Below, piece by piece: positions 11,910 to 20,000 of a stretch of 20,000 nucleotides of DNA. Position 1 is the stretch's first letter; each line of letters starts with the position of its first letter. Both the position numbers and the translations under genes were made by a program. This stretch comes from Neoscytalidium dimidiatum (taxonomy: Eukaryota; Ascomycota; Dothideomycetes; Botryosphaeriales; Botryosphaeriaceae): the NCBI GenBank assembly GCA_037367355.1, contig JAVSCG010000034.1:1-20000 (forward strand), in the 5' to 3' direction. The notes below the pieces were generated by a model, which did not search any database, was not told the origin of the DNA, and worked only from the letters and a program-made list of their open reading frames with translations.

Positions 11910-14900
11910 ACTCTAATTTAAATTAACTAACCCCCTTTATCTATAAATAAACTAAGGGTATTTTAAGCTAATTTAAATAGAAACGCTCTAGCTACGGAGA
12001 GCCTTCTATCTAAAGTAATCGATCTTAAAATTAGCCTAATTCTTATATAAGAACTATAGCTAATAAACCCTAAAAATCCTAGAGAAAGGTAGTCGGTTAA
12101 CTACCCTACGTTCGTTTAAATTCTATCGGATTATTCTCTAACGGAAAGACCGTATACGTTAGTATATATATTCTATTATTTAACGGGGATAGATATTAAC
12201 TATAACTCCGCGGTAACTAAATCCCCTAACCTAATAGTTCTAAAAATAAAAGAGGAAAATAGCTAATTCTATCTCTTTAATTTATATAATTAAAAGAAAT
12301 AAGGAATCGATAATTCCCTCTATACGCTAAAACGTATTCTAGGCTACTAATAGCTAGAATTCCCTAGTATTATAGCCGGAGACTTTAATATTTACTACTC
12401 GTAGTAGGACCTAAGATTCCCCTACTTGAATAGAGCTTCCGCTCTAATTAATTAGATTAAATCTAATAACCTAGACCTATTAAATACGCTAGGAAAGATA
12501 CCTTCTATCGACCGAATTTAGATAGACCTATAATAATAGATCTAACGCTCTCTAGCCGAGAGCTAACGAATAAAATAATAGACTAGTAAATACTCGAATC
12601 TATTAAATCCGACTATTTTCCTATTTTATTTTAAATCTAATTAAATAAATAAATAAACTAGAAGAAATCTAAGTAATTTAGATTTAACTATAATAAGGCT
12701 AATTAGAAAAATTCTCAAAGTCTTTAAAGAAAAAGCCTCTAACTTTATAGAAAAGCTACGTCTATAGCTAGCTATTCTAGAAGAAGAGAATAAAGATCTT
12801 AGTCTAAAGATTCTAAAAGACCGCTTAAAAGAAGTCTTTCTATTAGAAAAACTAGGAGAATTCCTAACTAATCTTATACTGTAAGTAGCGGACTAATTTC
12901 TAAAACTACCCAGTCTAAGCTAAACCTAGTAGAATTCTATCTTAATAGAGGCCTAAGAGAACTTTAAACGATAAACGCGGCTTATATAACGCAGGAGCTC
13001 GTAAATAAGTAAGACTTTAAAACTCGAAAGATACTTCTCCTCTATTTGAAAAGCTAAGAGACTACTAGAATTCGTTTCTAAGTAAAAATATCCTCGAAAC
13101 TATCTTTAAAGTAATAGCCTATATAAAATACCGCCCGATAGAATAAATCCTATCGATTTAAAAAAAAACTACTATAAGATAGCTAGAAGGAAAAAGCTTT
13201 ATCTTAAAAGAAACGTTATTTCTATTTCCTTCTAACGTACGAATTAAAAATAACTAGATAAACTACTAGCTAGATCTAAGCTAGAAGTAGCTAATTCTAG
13301 ATAAAATAGAGCTCGAAGACGTATTTAAATCTAATAAAGGAACTACGCCTAGGCCTAATTTAATATCTTAATAAATTATAATTTAGGCCTATAAAGTATC
13401 CCTAAAGCCTTTTATTTTATCTATTTAAATCTATTTAAATATAGATACTATCTAAAGTACTAGAGATAAGTATGAAGTAATTTTAAAGAAACCTAATAAG
13501 CTAGATCCGTAAATCTAAAGACTTATAGGGTTATTTCTCTATTAAATTACCTAGAAAAAGTACTCGAACGAGTAATAGCTAAACGCCTTAGTTTTCTAGC
13601 GGAAACGATAAACCTAGTCTACCCTATATAAATAGGGAAAAGACTTAAAAAATCTACTATAGACGCCTACTTTATTCTTACGAATTTAGTAGAGGAAAAC
13701 TAAAAGGTAAAGCTAAAGATATCTACGCTATTTCTAGATATACGCGGCGTATACGACTACGTCGCGTAAGAATAACTCTTAGAAATTCTAAGAAAGCTAA
13801 AGCTTCTAACTAATCTACTTACGTAGGTTAGAACTTTCTTAAACTCCCGATAATTACGCCTTAGTTTCGATAGAAATATAGAAGAATTTAGTAACGTAGA
13901 AACGGGTATATCGTAAGAAAGTCTTATTTCGCTAATACTATTTCTAATTTATATCTAAGACCTATTCTAGACGAACTCCGCTATCTATCTATCTTACGTC
14001 GACGATATCTCTTTAATAGTAAGCTCGAATAGCTAGAAAAAGAATATTAAGATACTAGAAAGAGAAGCGGAAAGACTCTATAAACTAGGCGCAGAAAATA
14101 CTATATAATTCGACCTCGAAAAAACCGAATTAATATATTTCTCTAAAGAAAAAACGATAAGAGATTCTACTTTAAAACTACCTATAGGTTTAGTTATAAA
14201 GCCTAAGAATCTAGTCCGATATCTAGGAGTTTTCTTAGACCTACTCCTTAATTTTAAGGAATACGTCGATATTAGAATAAGCTAAGCACGTTCGAGCCTC
14301 TTAAAAATAAATCGACTAGCTAATATTAAAAACGGACTAAAACCTTACGTAGTACGATAGTTATACTTAGCTTATATTATCTCTATCTCTAACTACGGCT
14401 CTATTTTATACTAGAATAACTAAGCGAATTTTAAATAAAAAGCTACGATACTATAGAATCTAGCCCTACGGAAAATACTAGACGTTTTTAAAACCGCTCT
14501 AATTACTCCTCTTAAAATAGAAGCCGCGATTCTACCCTCGGAAATTCGCTTAGAAAATAACCTCTAATTCTACGCTCTACGAAGTCTTAAATTAGATCGA
14601 AAATACCTAATTCGAAGTCTTCTAGAAAGAAAGAACGAATACGAAAGTAAACTTATTAAGAAAATTAGAGACTTTCTAAAAGATAAGCTATCTAATCTTA
14701 AAACGATTAATTCTTTTTACTTTCCGCCCTAGAAGATATCTACTCTCTACTCGATTAAAGTTTCTAAACTCTTAAAAGAAGAATAAGCTAAGAAATATCT
14801 AAACGAACTTAAAAATCCTCTAGATAATCTAATTTCTATTTATATAGACGCTAGTTTAATTCCGAATAAAACCGGAATAGAATTAGTAATTTTTATAGAT

Positions 14901-15880
14901 AGAAACGACTCTACTTTTAAAGACGAAACTACTATTATAGTAGAAAATATTAGAGATAATAATCTAGTTTATAACGGCGAACTAGAGGCTCTTATAAGAG
15001 TCCTCGAACTTATAGTTAGAAACGGATATACCGATAAAGATATTAGAGTCTACGCGGATAACTAGGCCGCGCTCTACCGTCTAAAAATACTATCTAGAAA
15101 CCTAGAATAATAAGCGTAAATACGAGCTTTAAACGTAGCTAAAACACTTATCCTTAACGGAAATTTTATCCTTAACGGAAATTTTGTTTAATTAGAATAG
15201 GTCCCCGGCTATATTAATATACGCGGTAACAAAGAAGTAGATTCCCTAGCTAAATATATATATAAAATAAACCTAAATAACGAATCTACTAGCTACGTAT
15301 TCTTTAGAATACTAACGTAAGTAGACTTTATTAATTTATAGTAAAAAATAGCGAATAAGTAAGCGGAAATAGCTTCTAAAGATTCCTATCTACGGCGGTT
15401 TAACTAGAAAATAAAACGTAAGCTAATAGACCTTTCTATAGAAAGAGAAACTAGCTTCGTATTTTACTAGCTTAAAATAGAATACGGCTATTTTAAGTTC
15501 TATTTAAATCGCTTCGGATTAAATCTCTCTAATTATTACCTATATAATAATACGGCTAAATAAACCCCTCGGTATCTAATTCTAGACTATAAAAAGTATC
15601 GACTCGAAAGAGAAGATATATATACTACTCTAGAAACGAAAAACCCCTTCCTAGACCTTATTTTTAATATCGAAGATAGATAGAAGGCTCTTCTAAGATT
15701 TCTATCGATAACTAAAATAGCTATCCGAAAGTAGCTATTAGAATTTACTTTAACGGAAGCCTAAATACGTACTTTCGAAAAACTAACTTTAGTCTCTCTT
15801 TATAAAGAAACGTCCTCTTCTAATTTTCTTATCGTTATTTTCTACTCCTTCTACTCTTCTACTTACTTTCTTATTTTATT
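11910..15880 (+). pseudogene. ORF2 polyprotein remnant: endonuclease, reverse transcriptase, RNase H
   Basis: This is the LINE replication protein: the endonuclease nicks target DNA and the reverse transcriptase copies element RNA at the nick. All motifs lie in one frame (codons starting at multiples of three). Endonuclease: Gly-Asp-Phe-Asn at 12378-12389, followed by Tyr-Tyr where His-His is usual. Reverse transcriptase: Tyr-Arg-x-Ile-Ser-Leu-Leu-Asn at 13524, motif A Phe-Leu-Asp at 13731, Tyr-Val-Asp-Asp at 13995-14006, and Tyr-Leu-Gly near 14218. RNase H: Asp 14847, Glu 14985, Asp 15057, and Trp(TAG)-Val-Pro-Gly-Tyr followed by Asp 15240. A C-terminal region at about 15480-15600 has Tyr residues in place of the Cys/His of the Tad C-terminal zinc-binding stretch. 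Many TAA/TAG stops make it non-functional. The ends are approximate. Confidence 0.9.
15150..15185 (+). repeat. 18-bp direct tandem duplication inside RNase H region
   Basis: ATCCTTAACGGAAATTTT occurs twice back to back, at 15150-15167 and 15168-15185. It lies in frame in ORF2, adding six residues just before the Trp-Val-Pro-Gly-His-type motif of RNase H. The catalytic frame on either side stays the same. The corresponding part of copy A is outside the window, so whether the family carries it is unknown. Confidence 0.9.
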
Positions 15881-16027
15881 CTAAAAAAAGTACTAGCTTA
15901 GCCCCTACTATTTCTAGACTTCCTCTCGAATAAAATTAGAATAAAAACCCCGGTCGAAATACTAGACTAGATACGTTAGTAGACTAGTCGTCTTTTATAA
16001 GCTTAACTTATATAAGGACGTTAAACG

Positions 16028-16053
16028 AATAAATAAATAAATAAATAAATAAA
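16028..16053 (+). repeat. (AAAT)n-type 3' tail of LINE copy B
   Basis: Six uninterrupted AATA/AAAT units directly follow the element's 3' end. Many LINEs end in a short simple repeat instead of poly(A), and this tail fixes the 3' boundary and orientation of copy B. Confidence 0.85.
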
Positions 16054-16950
16054 CTCTTAAGCTAGTTTCTTATTAATAATAAAGAAATATAGTAGAATCT
16101 TATTCTATACTAGATAGTTAACCTAATTATCTTTTAGTATAAAGTTACTATCTACGGCGTCTCTATAAACTATAACCTTATACTAATAAAAGACGAAATT
16201 TTATCTTTTAATAAGCTAAAAAAATACTAGAAAATCCTACTAGCTATTCTATATTAATAAAAGAGAAACGGCTAAAGCTAGCTCTATTTATATAATATCT
16301 ACTATATAAGCTAACTAATAAAGATCTATATAGAATAGGCTCTTTCTATTTATTAAAAGTCTAAAAGCTAAAAAAAACTCTACTTAATATCTTCTAATAT
16401 ATAATATATATACGCTACTAGGCCTTTAGATACCTTAGCTTAGAATATAAGAAAGCCTAAAATATAAATATTATATAGAAAAGTATTATACTATTTATTA
16501 CTATATAAAAATCTTATAGTTATATAGTACTAAAATACGTAAATTACGAAGAAAAATACTAATCTAACTCTCTAAATTATTAAAAGTATACGATTATCTT
16601 TATACGCTATAAAAAGAAATAATATATAAGTTATCTTTAGATAGCCGTCTATTATAAGCTTAGCTTCTATATAAATAAAAAATAATAAAATAATTAATTA
16701 CTTTTTTTTTAAATATTGTTTATACTCTAAAACTAAGTAAAATTATATATATAATATATTTAAGATTAAATATTTTAGTTGATAATATAAATATTATTAT
16801 ATATACTAAGTAATAAGAATATACTAAAATATATTATCTCTATTCTTAGTAATTTAGCTAATTTTATTTAGTTTTTAACCTTTCTATTATTCTATAATTA
16901 ATTAATTACTATATAATCTTATATATATATAAAAGTAAGTTTAATATAAA
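16054..16950. other. AT-rich RIPped relic DNA between the LINE and normal sequence
   Basis: This stretch is AT-rich and nearly free of CpA/TpG, with scattered CpG in its first 600 bases, and contains no usable ORF. I could not assign its first part to a family. A third LINE-type 3' end lies within it at about 16643-16690. The last 250 bases are almost pure A/T with a few TpG. It ends where normal dinucleotide use resumes. Confidence 0.65.
16643..16690 (+). repeat. Third LINE-type 3' end segment
   Basis: The core GTCTATTATAAGCTTAGCTT followed by CTATATA and an A-rich run matches the reverse complement of about 8490-8530 nearly perfectly and matches 15990-16020 of LINE copy B with a few changes. 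It is plus-strand oriented, so the material upstream (16054-16642) may be the 3' UTR or body of another LINE relic with no recognisable coding. Confidence 0.6.
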
Positions 16951-18085
16951 ATTCTGCCAGGCTATTTTAGCCTCCAGTTTCTCAGCTGACCTACTTCAAC
17001 TGGACGACCGAGAAATTACAAGACTGCCACAGCTAGCACCCAGGTATAAATATGCAAGTGACAGAGCGAGCTAGCAGGTACATATCTGGGCAGCATCCAG
17101 ATTTCAGAGCAAGAACGTTGTCGCGGACATTGTCACAGTTAATAGCAGTCCTGCCTCACAGATCGATGGTTGGAAGTATCAGATTATTGCCTTGTAAGCA
17201 TAGTGCATTCTTATTCAAGTTGAACGCACGCCATCGCAGGAAAAAGGTGCCCATCTACTTAGAGACCTTCAATCATTTTAAACGACCACCTTCTTTAATC
17301 GAGAGCAGACAGTACCAAGAAACGCAAAACTGAATGTGACTGAGGGGAAAAAAAATTGAAAGTCTCGAGCTGCAAAGGGTATAATCGACATAGAACAGGA
17401 CAATAAGCGCGCAAATAGAAACTCGAAAGAGGCAAGAAGAGCAAGAAGAAGAGAAATAGACTGTTTGACAGCCAGGTCTTGCGAGCAGGGTAAACAGGAC
17501 GAGCAACCGCACTCATCCTGGCCACCATGTCGCCCATCTGCGCCAAGCGGTTCGCTGCAGAACATTGTGCCCTCACCCGATTGTGAGCTCTTCCCGTGGG
17601 GTTGCTTTCATGGCATTTCTGTTCGCTTGAACGGAAGGAAGATTCAGAAACGCAGATAAGGGAAATTAGTGTAGGTGTGACCTGTCGCACGAAGAGCGGC
17701 AAAAGAACCTCCGGAATTGCCGACGTCTACTACTGAAGGAAGAGAGGTACAGCTCGCCAGAGACTAGGAAATCGGGGGAAGTCGAGGAGTGGTCTAGGAA
17801 AATCAAAAGAGAACAGCCCGAGGCAATTTGGTATCTCAAACGGAGGAAGGGCACGCGCAGTATGCAACTTCCGTAGGTTGGTGCTATGCAACCGTAGCCA
17901 GACCTGCTCCTGCAAAGAAGACGGGCCATGACTTTGTCGTCGAATCATAAAGCCGAAGCGGAGTCCGCGAGAACGCTCAGAAGAGAAGGGAGTGAAGCAA
18001 GTGAAAGACCGCGGACGCGGCGAGCGGTCGATTACTATGTGTGTAGTCATTGCTTTGCCAGACACCCCAGAGGGAGTAGGCTACC
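16951..18085. other. Normal-composition intergenic DNA / probable 3' flank of the Msb1-like gene
   Basis: CpA and TpG reappear at once near 16955 and base composition becomes balanced. Only short ORFs occur (up to about 135 codons, overlapping each other on both strands), none with recognisable domains or consistent coding character. I see no tRNA or rRNA. The part nearest 18085 should be the 3' UTR of the minus-strand gene. No clear polyadenylation signal was found. Confidence 0.6.
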
Positions 18086-20000
18086 CTAACGGTGGGCGCC
18101 AGTGACAATGTTGCCGGAAGAGTCCATGTTGCCAGTCAGCTCTGCGACACGAGCTTTGATGCGGGCAACGCGGGACTCGATGGTTTCCTCGCCGCTGGTG
18201 TCTCCGTCATCAGCAGTGGTACGAGACGCCTGGCTCTCGCTGTGACGAGGGCGCGAGTACTGTTCATCGCTCATGCGTGCCGCACGTTCAGCGGCGTTCT
18301 TGCGGATTTGAGCCCAGCGGTCCTGGGTCGGAGAGACCTGCTGTGCCAGGTCGATGGACGCCGACGAGACAGACGACACATCCGCCTGGGAGGCCTCATC
18401 GCCGACGGGAGTCTGAGGAACCTCGGGCTCCTTGTTGAAACGGGTCGCATGAGGAGTGAGGGCATCGTCATCCGAATCTTCAGGCACAAAAGCTGGCTGG
18501 TCCTCCAGGGGACCTTGATCGAACCGGGAGAAGTGCGCTTCGGCCTCCTCGCGCTCGTTGGTGTGGACACGAGAGAGCGGCGGGCGGTCATCGGTGTACA
18601 TGACAGCTTCATTGCGCATAGGCATGGCATCCACATTGGACTCGGGGGCCTCGACTGCAACCTCGGGAGTGTGCTCGGCGGCAGCAGGCTTCTTGCGTAG
18701 GCCCGAGAGGGTGCGAACAAGCCCGCTACCCTGCTGGGGCACCTGGAGACCACCGGCGTTGTTGTCGACTGCTGGCTCAGGAGTCTCAGAGCGGGTGGGC
18801 TCAGCAGCAGCCTTCTTTTTGCCGAACAGCTTTTTGAAGCCACCACCACCACCAGCCTGAGCAGGCTTCTTGAGCTTTTTGTGCTCATCCTTCTTGATCT
18901 CCGGAGGACTAGCGGCAGCAGCCGTCTTCTCCTCAAACAGTCTGCGCTTCTCGGCGACAGGCGAGTGAGAGACGGCCTTCTTCTTGTCCGAACGGAACGC
19001 AGGGTGTACGTGGTTGTTGGAGGTATCCACCTTAGGCTTCTCGGGAGCCGGAAGCGGGACCTGAGCGGCCGCAGCAGCCTCATCGTTCGCAGGCTCATTG
19101 GTAGGACTTGTGGGAAGAGGGGAAGGCGCCAAGGGTTTACGCTGGACGCTCTTCGGAGAGCTGGGCTCGTTGGGCAGAGGTGGGAGGTCGTGCTTCGTCG
19201 ATGGCGCACGAGGAGAGGGAGCACCGTTGGAGAATGTGGGACTGGGCGACAGAGCGAGGTTCTCACGCGAGAGGAAGCCCTTACCGGCGTTGGGGTCGCC
19301 GAGATACTGAGCACGGATGGCCTCCTTGTCAAAGGCGCGGGCCCACTTCATAGCCGGAGCAGCCTCGCTGACCACCATGGGTTGGAGAGTCATTACACTG
19401 TTAGTCTTCGCGGCAGTCTCCTCGTTCCTGCCGCGACGCTGGGCCGCGTCCTGTGCTTGCTGCTGCTTCTGCTGCTGGGCGAGACGCGCAGCGGCGGCTT
19501 GGATGCGAGCGTGCTGGTCTGGTCCGATGCTTGTCTTGCTCGTGGGAGTATCAGTCTGCGCTCTGTCGTACGGTTCCTTTGGCGGCTTCTTCCCCGTGGA
19601 CTTTCTACGACCGAGACGGCCGCGCCTGGTGAAGCTGAATTTGCTCTTCTTTTCCACAATGTAGGCACCCTCTACAGGTTCCGATGCACCCTTCACCTGC
19701 TCCTCAAGAACCAGCCATCTTCCACCGGAAATGTTGGTCTCAACCAGCGCGCACCGTCCAAACACAGCTTTACGCTCATTTGGCTCTTCAATAGCCAAGC
19801 TCGTCATCCAGACCCACCAGAAAGTCTCGTCCAGATCGAACTTCTGGATGCTGGCAAGCTCTCCAGGCTCGAGGTCCTCATCAGTGATCCGCAGGTGTGA
19901 TTGCGAACTCTGAACGCGTGCAACTTCGCCAATCGGAGGCAGAACCTTGTCTGGGGGAAGTAACATGGGAGACGGGGCTGTTTGTCCTTGGTCGTCCGCG
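18086..20000 (-). CDS. C-terminal part of a large low-complexity protein, possibly Msb1/Mug8-type morphogenesis protein (5' partial)
   Basis: The visible frame ends at TAG 18086-18088. An ATG at 19964-19966 would give 626 residues, but the frame stays open for 11 more codons to the window edge, reading through Gly-Gln-Thr-Ala-Pro-Ser-Pro, so the start and more protein lie outside. Counting from that Met: residues 1-125 look folded, with Asp-Glu-Thr-Phe-Trp-Trp-Val-Trp-Met near 46-54, Val-Phe-Gly-Arg-Cys-Ala-Leu-Val-Glu at 68-76 and a basic stretch at 106-128. Gln/Ala-rich residues 153-178 may be helical. Residues 235-450 are Pro/Ser/Ala/Lys-rich and disordered, with five Gly and a Phe-Lys-Lys-Leu-Phe-Gly patch at 372-382. 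The conserved-looking C-terminus has Asp-Arg-Trp-Ala-Gln-Ile-Arg at 549-555 and a short amphipathic helix at 596-611. From memory this fits fungal Msb1-like cell-polarity proteins, which carry a RhoGAP-like N-terminus, but that domain is not visible here. No introns or RIP damage are seen. Confidence 0.9.
   Translation of the reverse strand, partial: ADDQGQTAPSPMLLPPDKVLPPIGEVARVQSSQSHLRITDEDLEPGELASIQKFDLDETFWWVWMTSLAIEEPNERKAVFGRCALVETNISGGRWLVLEEQVKGASEPVEGAYIVEKKSKFSFTRRGRLGRRKSTGKKPPKEPYDRAQTDTPTSKTSIGPDQHARIQAAAARLAQQQKQQQAQDAAQRRGRNEETAAKTNSVMTLQPMVVSEAAPAMKWARAFDKEAIRAQYLGDPNAGKGFLSRENLALSPSPTFSNGAPSPRAPSTKHDLPPLPNEPSSPKSVQRKPLAPSPLPTSPTNEPANDEAAAAAQVPLPAPEKPKVDTSNNHVHPAFRSDKKKAVSHSPVAEKRRLFEEKTAAAASPPEIKKDEHKKLKKPAQAGGGGGFKKLFGKKKAAAEPTRSETPEPAVDNNAGGLQVPQQGSGLVRTLSGLRKKPAAAEHTPEVAVEAPESNVDAMPMRNEAVMYTDDRPPLSRVHTNEREEAEAHFSRFDQGPLEDQPAFVPEDSDDDALTPHATRFNKEPEVPQTPVGDEASQADVSSVSSASIDLAQQVSPTQDRWAQIRKNAAERAARMSDEQYSRPRHSESQASRTTADDGDTSGEETIESRVARIKARVAELTGNMDSSGNIVTGAHR

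Larger units (their letters stand above)
1..14514. repeat. Large inverted repeat: arms 1-4620 and 9958-14514, spacer 4621-9957
   Basis: The arms are reverse complements with high identity by eye. Anchors: 4620 pairs with 9958 (sum 14578), 4251 with 10327 (14578), 2832 with 11719 (14551), 2168 with 12383 (14551), 991 with 13524 (14515), and 1 with 14514 (14515). The right arm is therefore 63 bases shorter, and all the loss falls in two stretches (about 10330-11710 and 12385-13520). The arms are two divergently oriented LINE insertions rather than the terminal repeats of one element. The true left arm probably continues beyond the window. Confidence 0.92.
9958..16053 (+). mobile_element. Tad-clade LINE retrotransposon, right copy (B), apparently full length, RIP-inactivated
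   Basis: This is a non-LTR retrotransposon of about 6.1 kb. It has a 5' leader (9958-10526), ORF1 gag (about 10527-11900), ORF2 (about 11910-15880), a 3' UTR and a 4-bp-repeat tail at 16028-16053. The domain order endonuclease, reverse transcriptase, RNase H, C-terminal Cys/His is that of the Tad clade typical of filamentous fungi. RIP has removed almost all CpA/TpG. It inserted into AT-rich relic DNA, head to head with the gag relic at 8480-9957. I could not recognise a target-site duplication by comparing bases before 9958 with those after 16053. Two stretches carry many short deletions relative to copy A. Confidence 0.92.

Noticed and set aside
1..14514. The inverted repeat as termini of one giant DNA transposon
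   Set aside because: The arms contain gag and reverse transcriptase remnants pointing away from each other and begin at a LINE 5' end. Two separate insertions explain this better.
1..16950. Mitochondrial DNA or an AT-rich centromere as the explanation for the composition
   Set aside because: CpG is retained while CpA/TpG is specifically lost, and clear LINE domains are present. That is RIP on transposons. A regional centromere built from such relics cannot be excluded from sequence alone, but nothing here calls for it.
17052..18065. Several 64-135 codon ORFs on both strands
   Set aside because: They overlap each other, begin at arbitrary ATGs, show no recognisable motif and lack consistent coding composition. 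They are most likely chance ORFs in 3' flanking DNA.
16951..18085. tRNA or small RNA gene in the normal-composition gap
   Set aside because: I found no cloverleaf-compatible segment with A and B box sequences on reading either strand.
18881..19900. 339-codon plus-strand ORF, and other long ORFs opposite or out of frame within 18090-19970
   Set aside because: They overlap the 626+ codon minus-strand frame entirely, are rich in Arg/Leu/Ser as expected of shadows of GC-rich coding DNA, and show no domain.

Overview
The window comes from the nuclear genome of a filamentous ascomycete (Pezizomycotina). About 17 kb of AT-rich, repeat-derived DNA carries the extreme signature of repeat-induced point mutation (RIP), a process confined to such fungi. 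It stops abruptly next to about 3 kb of ordinary-composition DNA that holds one protein gene.

Layout. Bases 1-4620 (minus strand) and 9958-16053 (plus strand) are two copies of one Tad-clade non-LTR retrotransposon (LINE), placed head to head, with their 5' ends facing across a 5.3-kb spacer. The right copy is almost certainly full length. It has a gag-like ORF1 with two zinc knuckles, then an ORF2 with endonuclease, reverse transcriptase, RNase H and a C-terminal Cys/His region, and it ends in an (AAAT)n-type tail. The left copy runs off the window within ORF2. Inside the spacer, 8480-9425 (minus strand) holds the gag remnant of a second, related LINE family, joined to a 3' end like that of the large element. 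A third such 3' end lies at about 16643-16690. Bases 4621-8479 and 16054-16950 are very AT-rich, older-looking relic DNA in which I recognise no coding domain.

RIP has removed nearly every CpA and TpG in 1-16950, while CpG, CpC and CpT survive. ATG codons are therefore almost absent, CAA/CAG/TGG codons have become TAA/TAG, and the Cys and His of zinc knuckles now read Tyr. Nothing in this part can be expressed as protein.

Normal sequence begins near 16950. About 1.1 kb with no convincing gene (probably 3' flank or 3' UTR) precedes a large minus-strand coding region from 18086 to the window edge. It encodes the C-terminal part of a low-complexity, probably cortical/morphogenesis protein; Msb1-like is my best but unproven guess. 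Its reading frame is open to base 20000, so the true start is outside the window.

I find no novel enzymatic system. The points most worth checking are the gag-only element that shares a LINE 3' end, the short deletions confined to the right LINE arm, and the sharp edge of the RIP block beside an intact gene.
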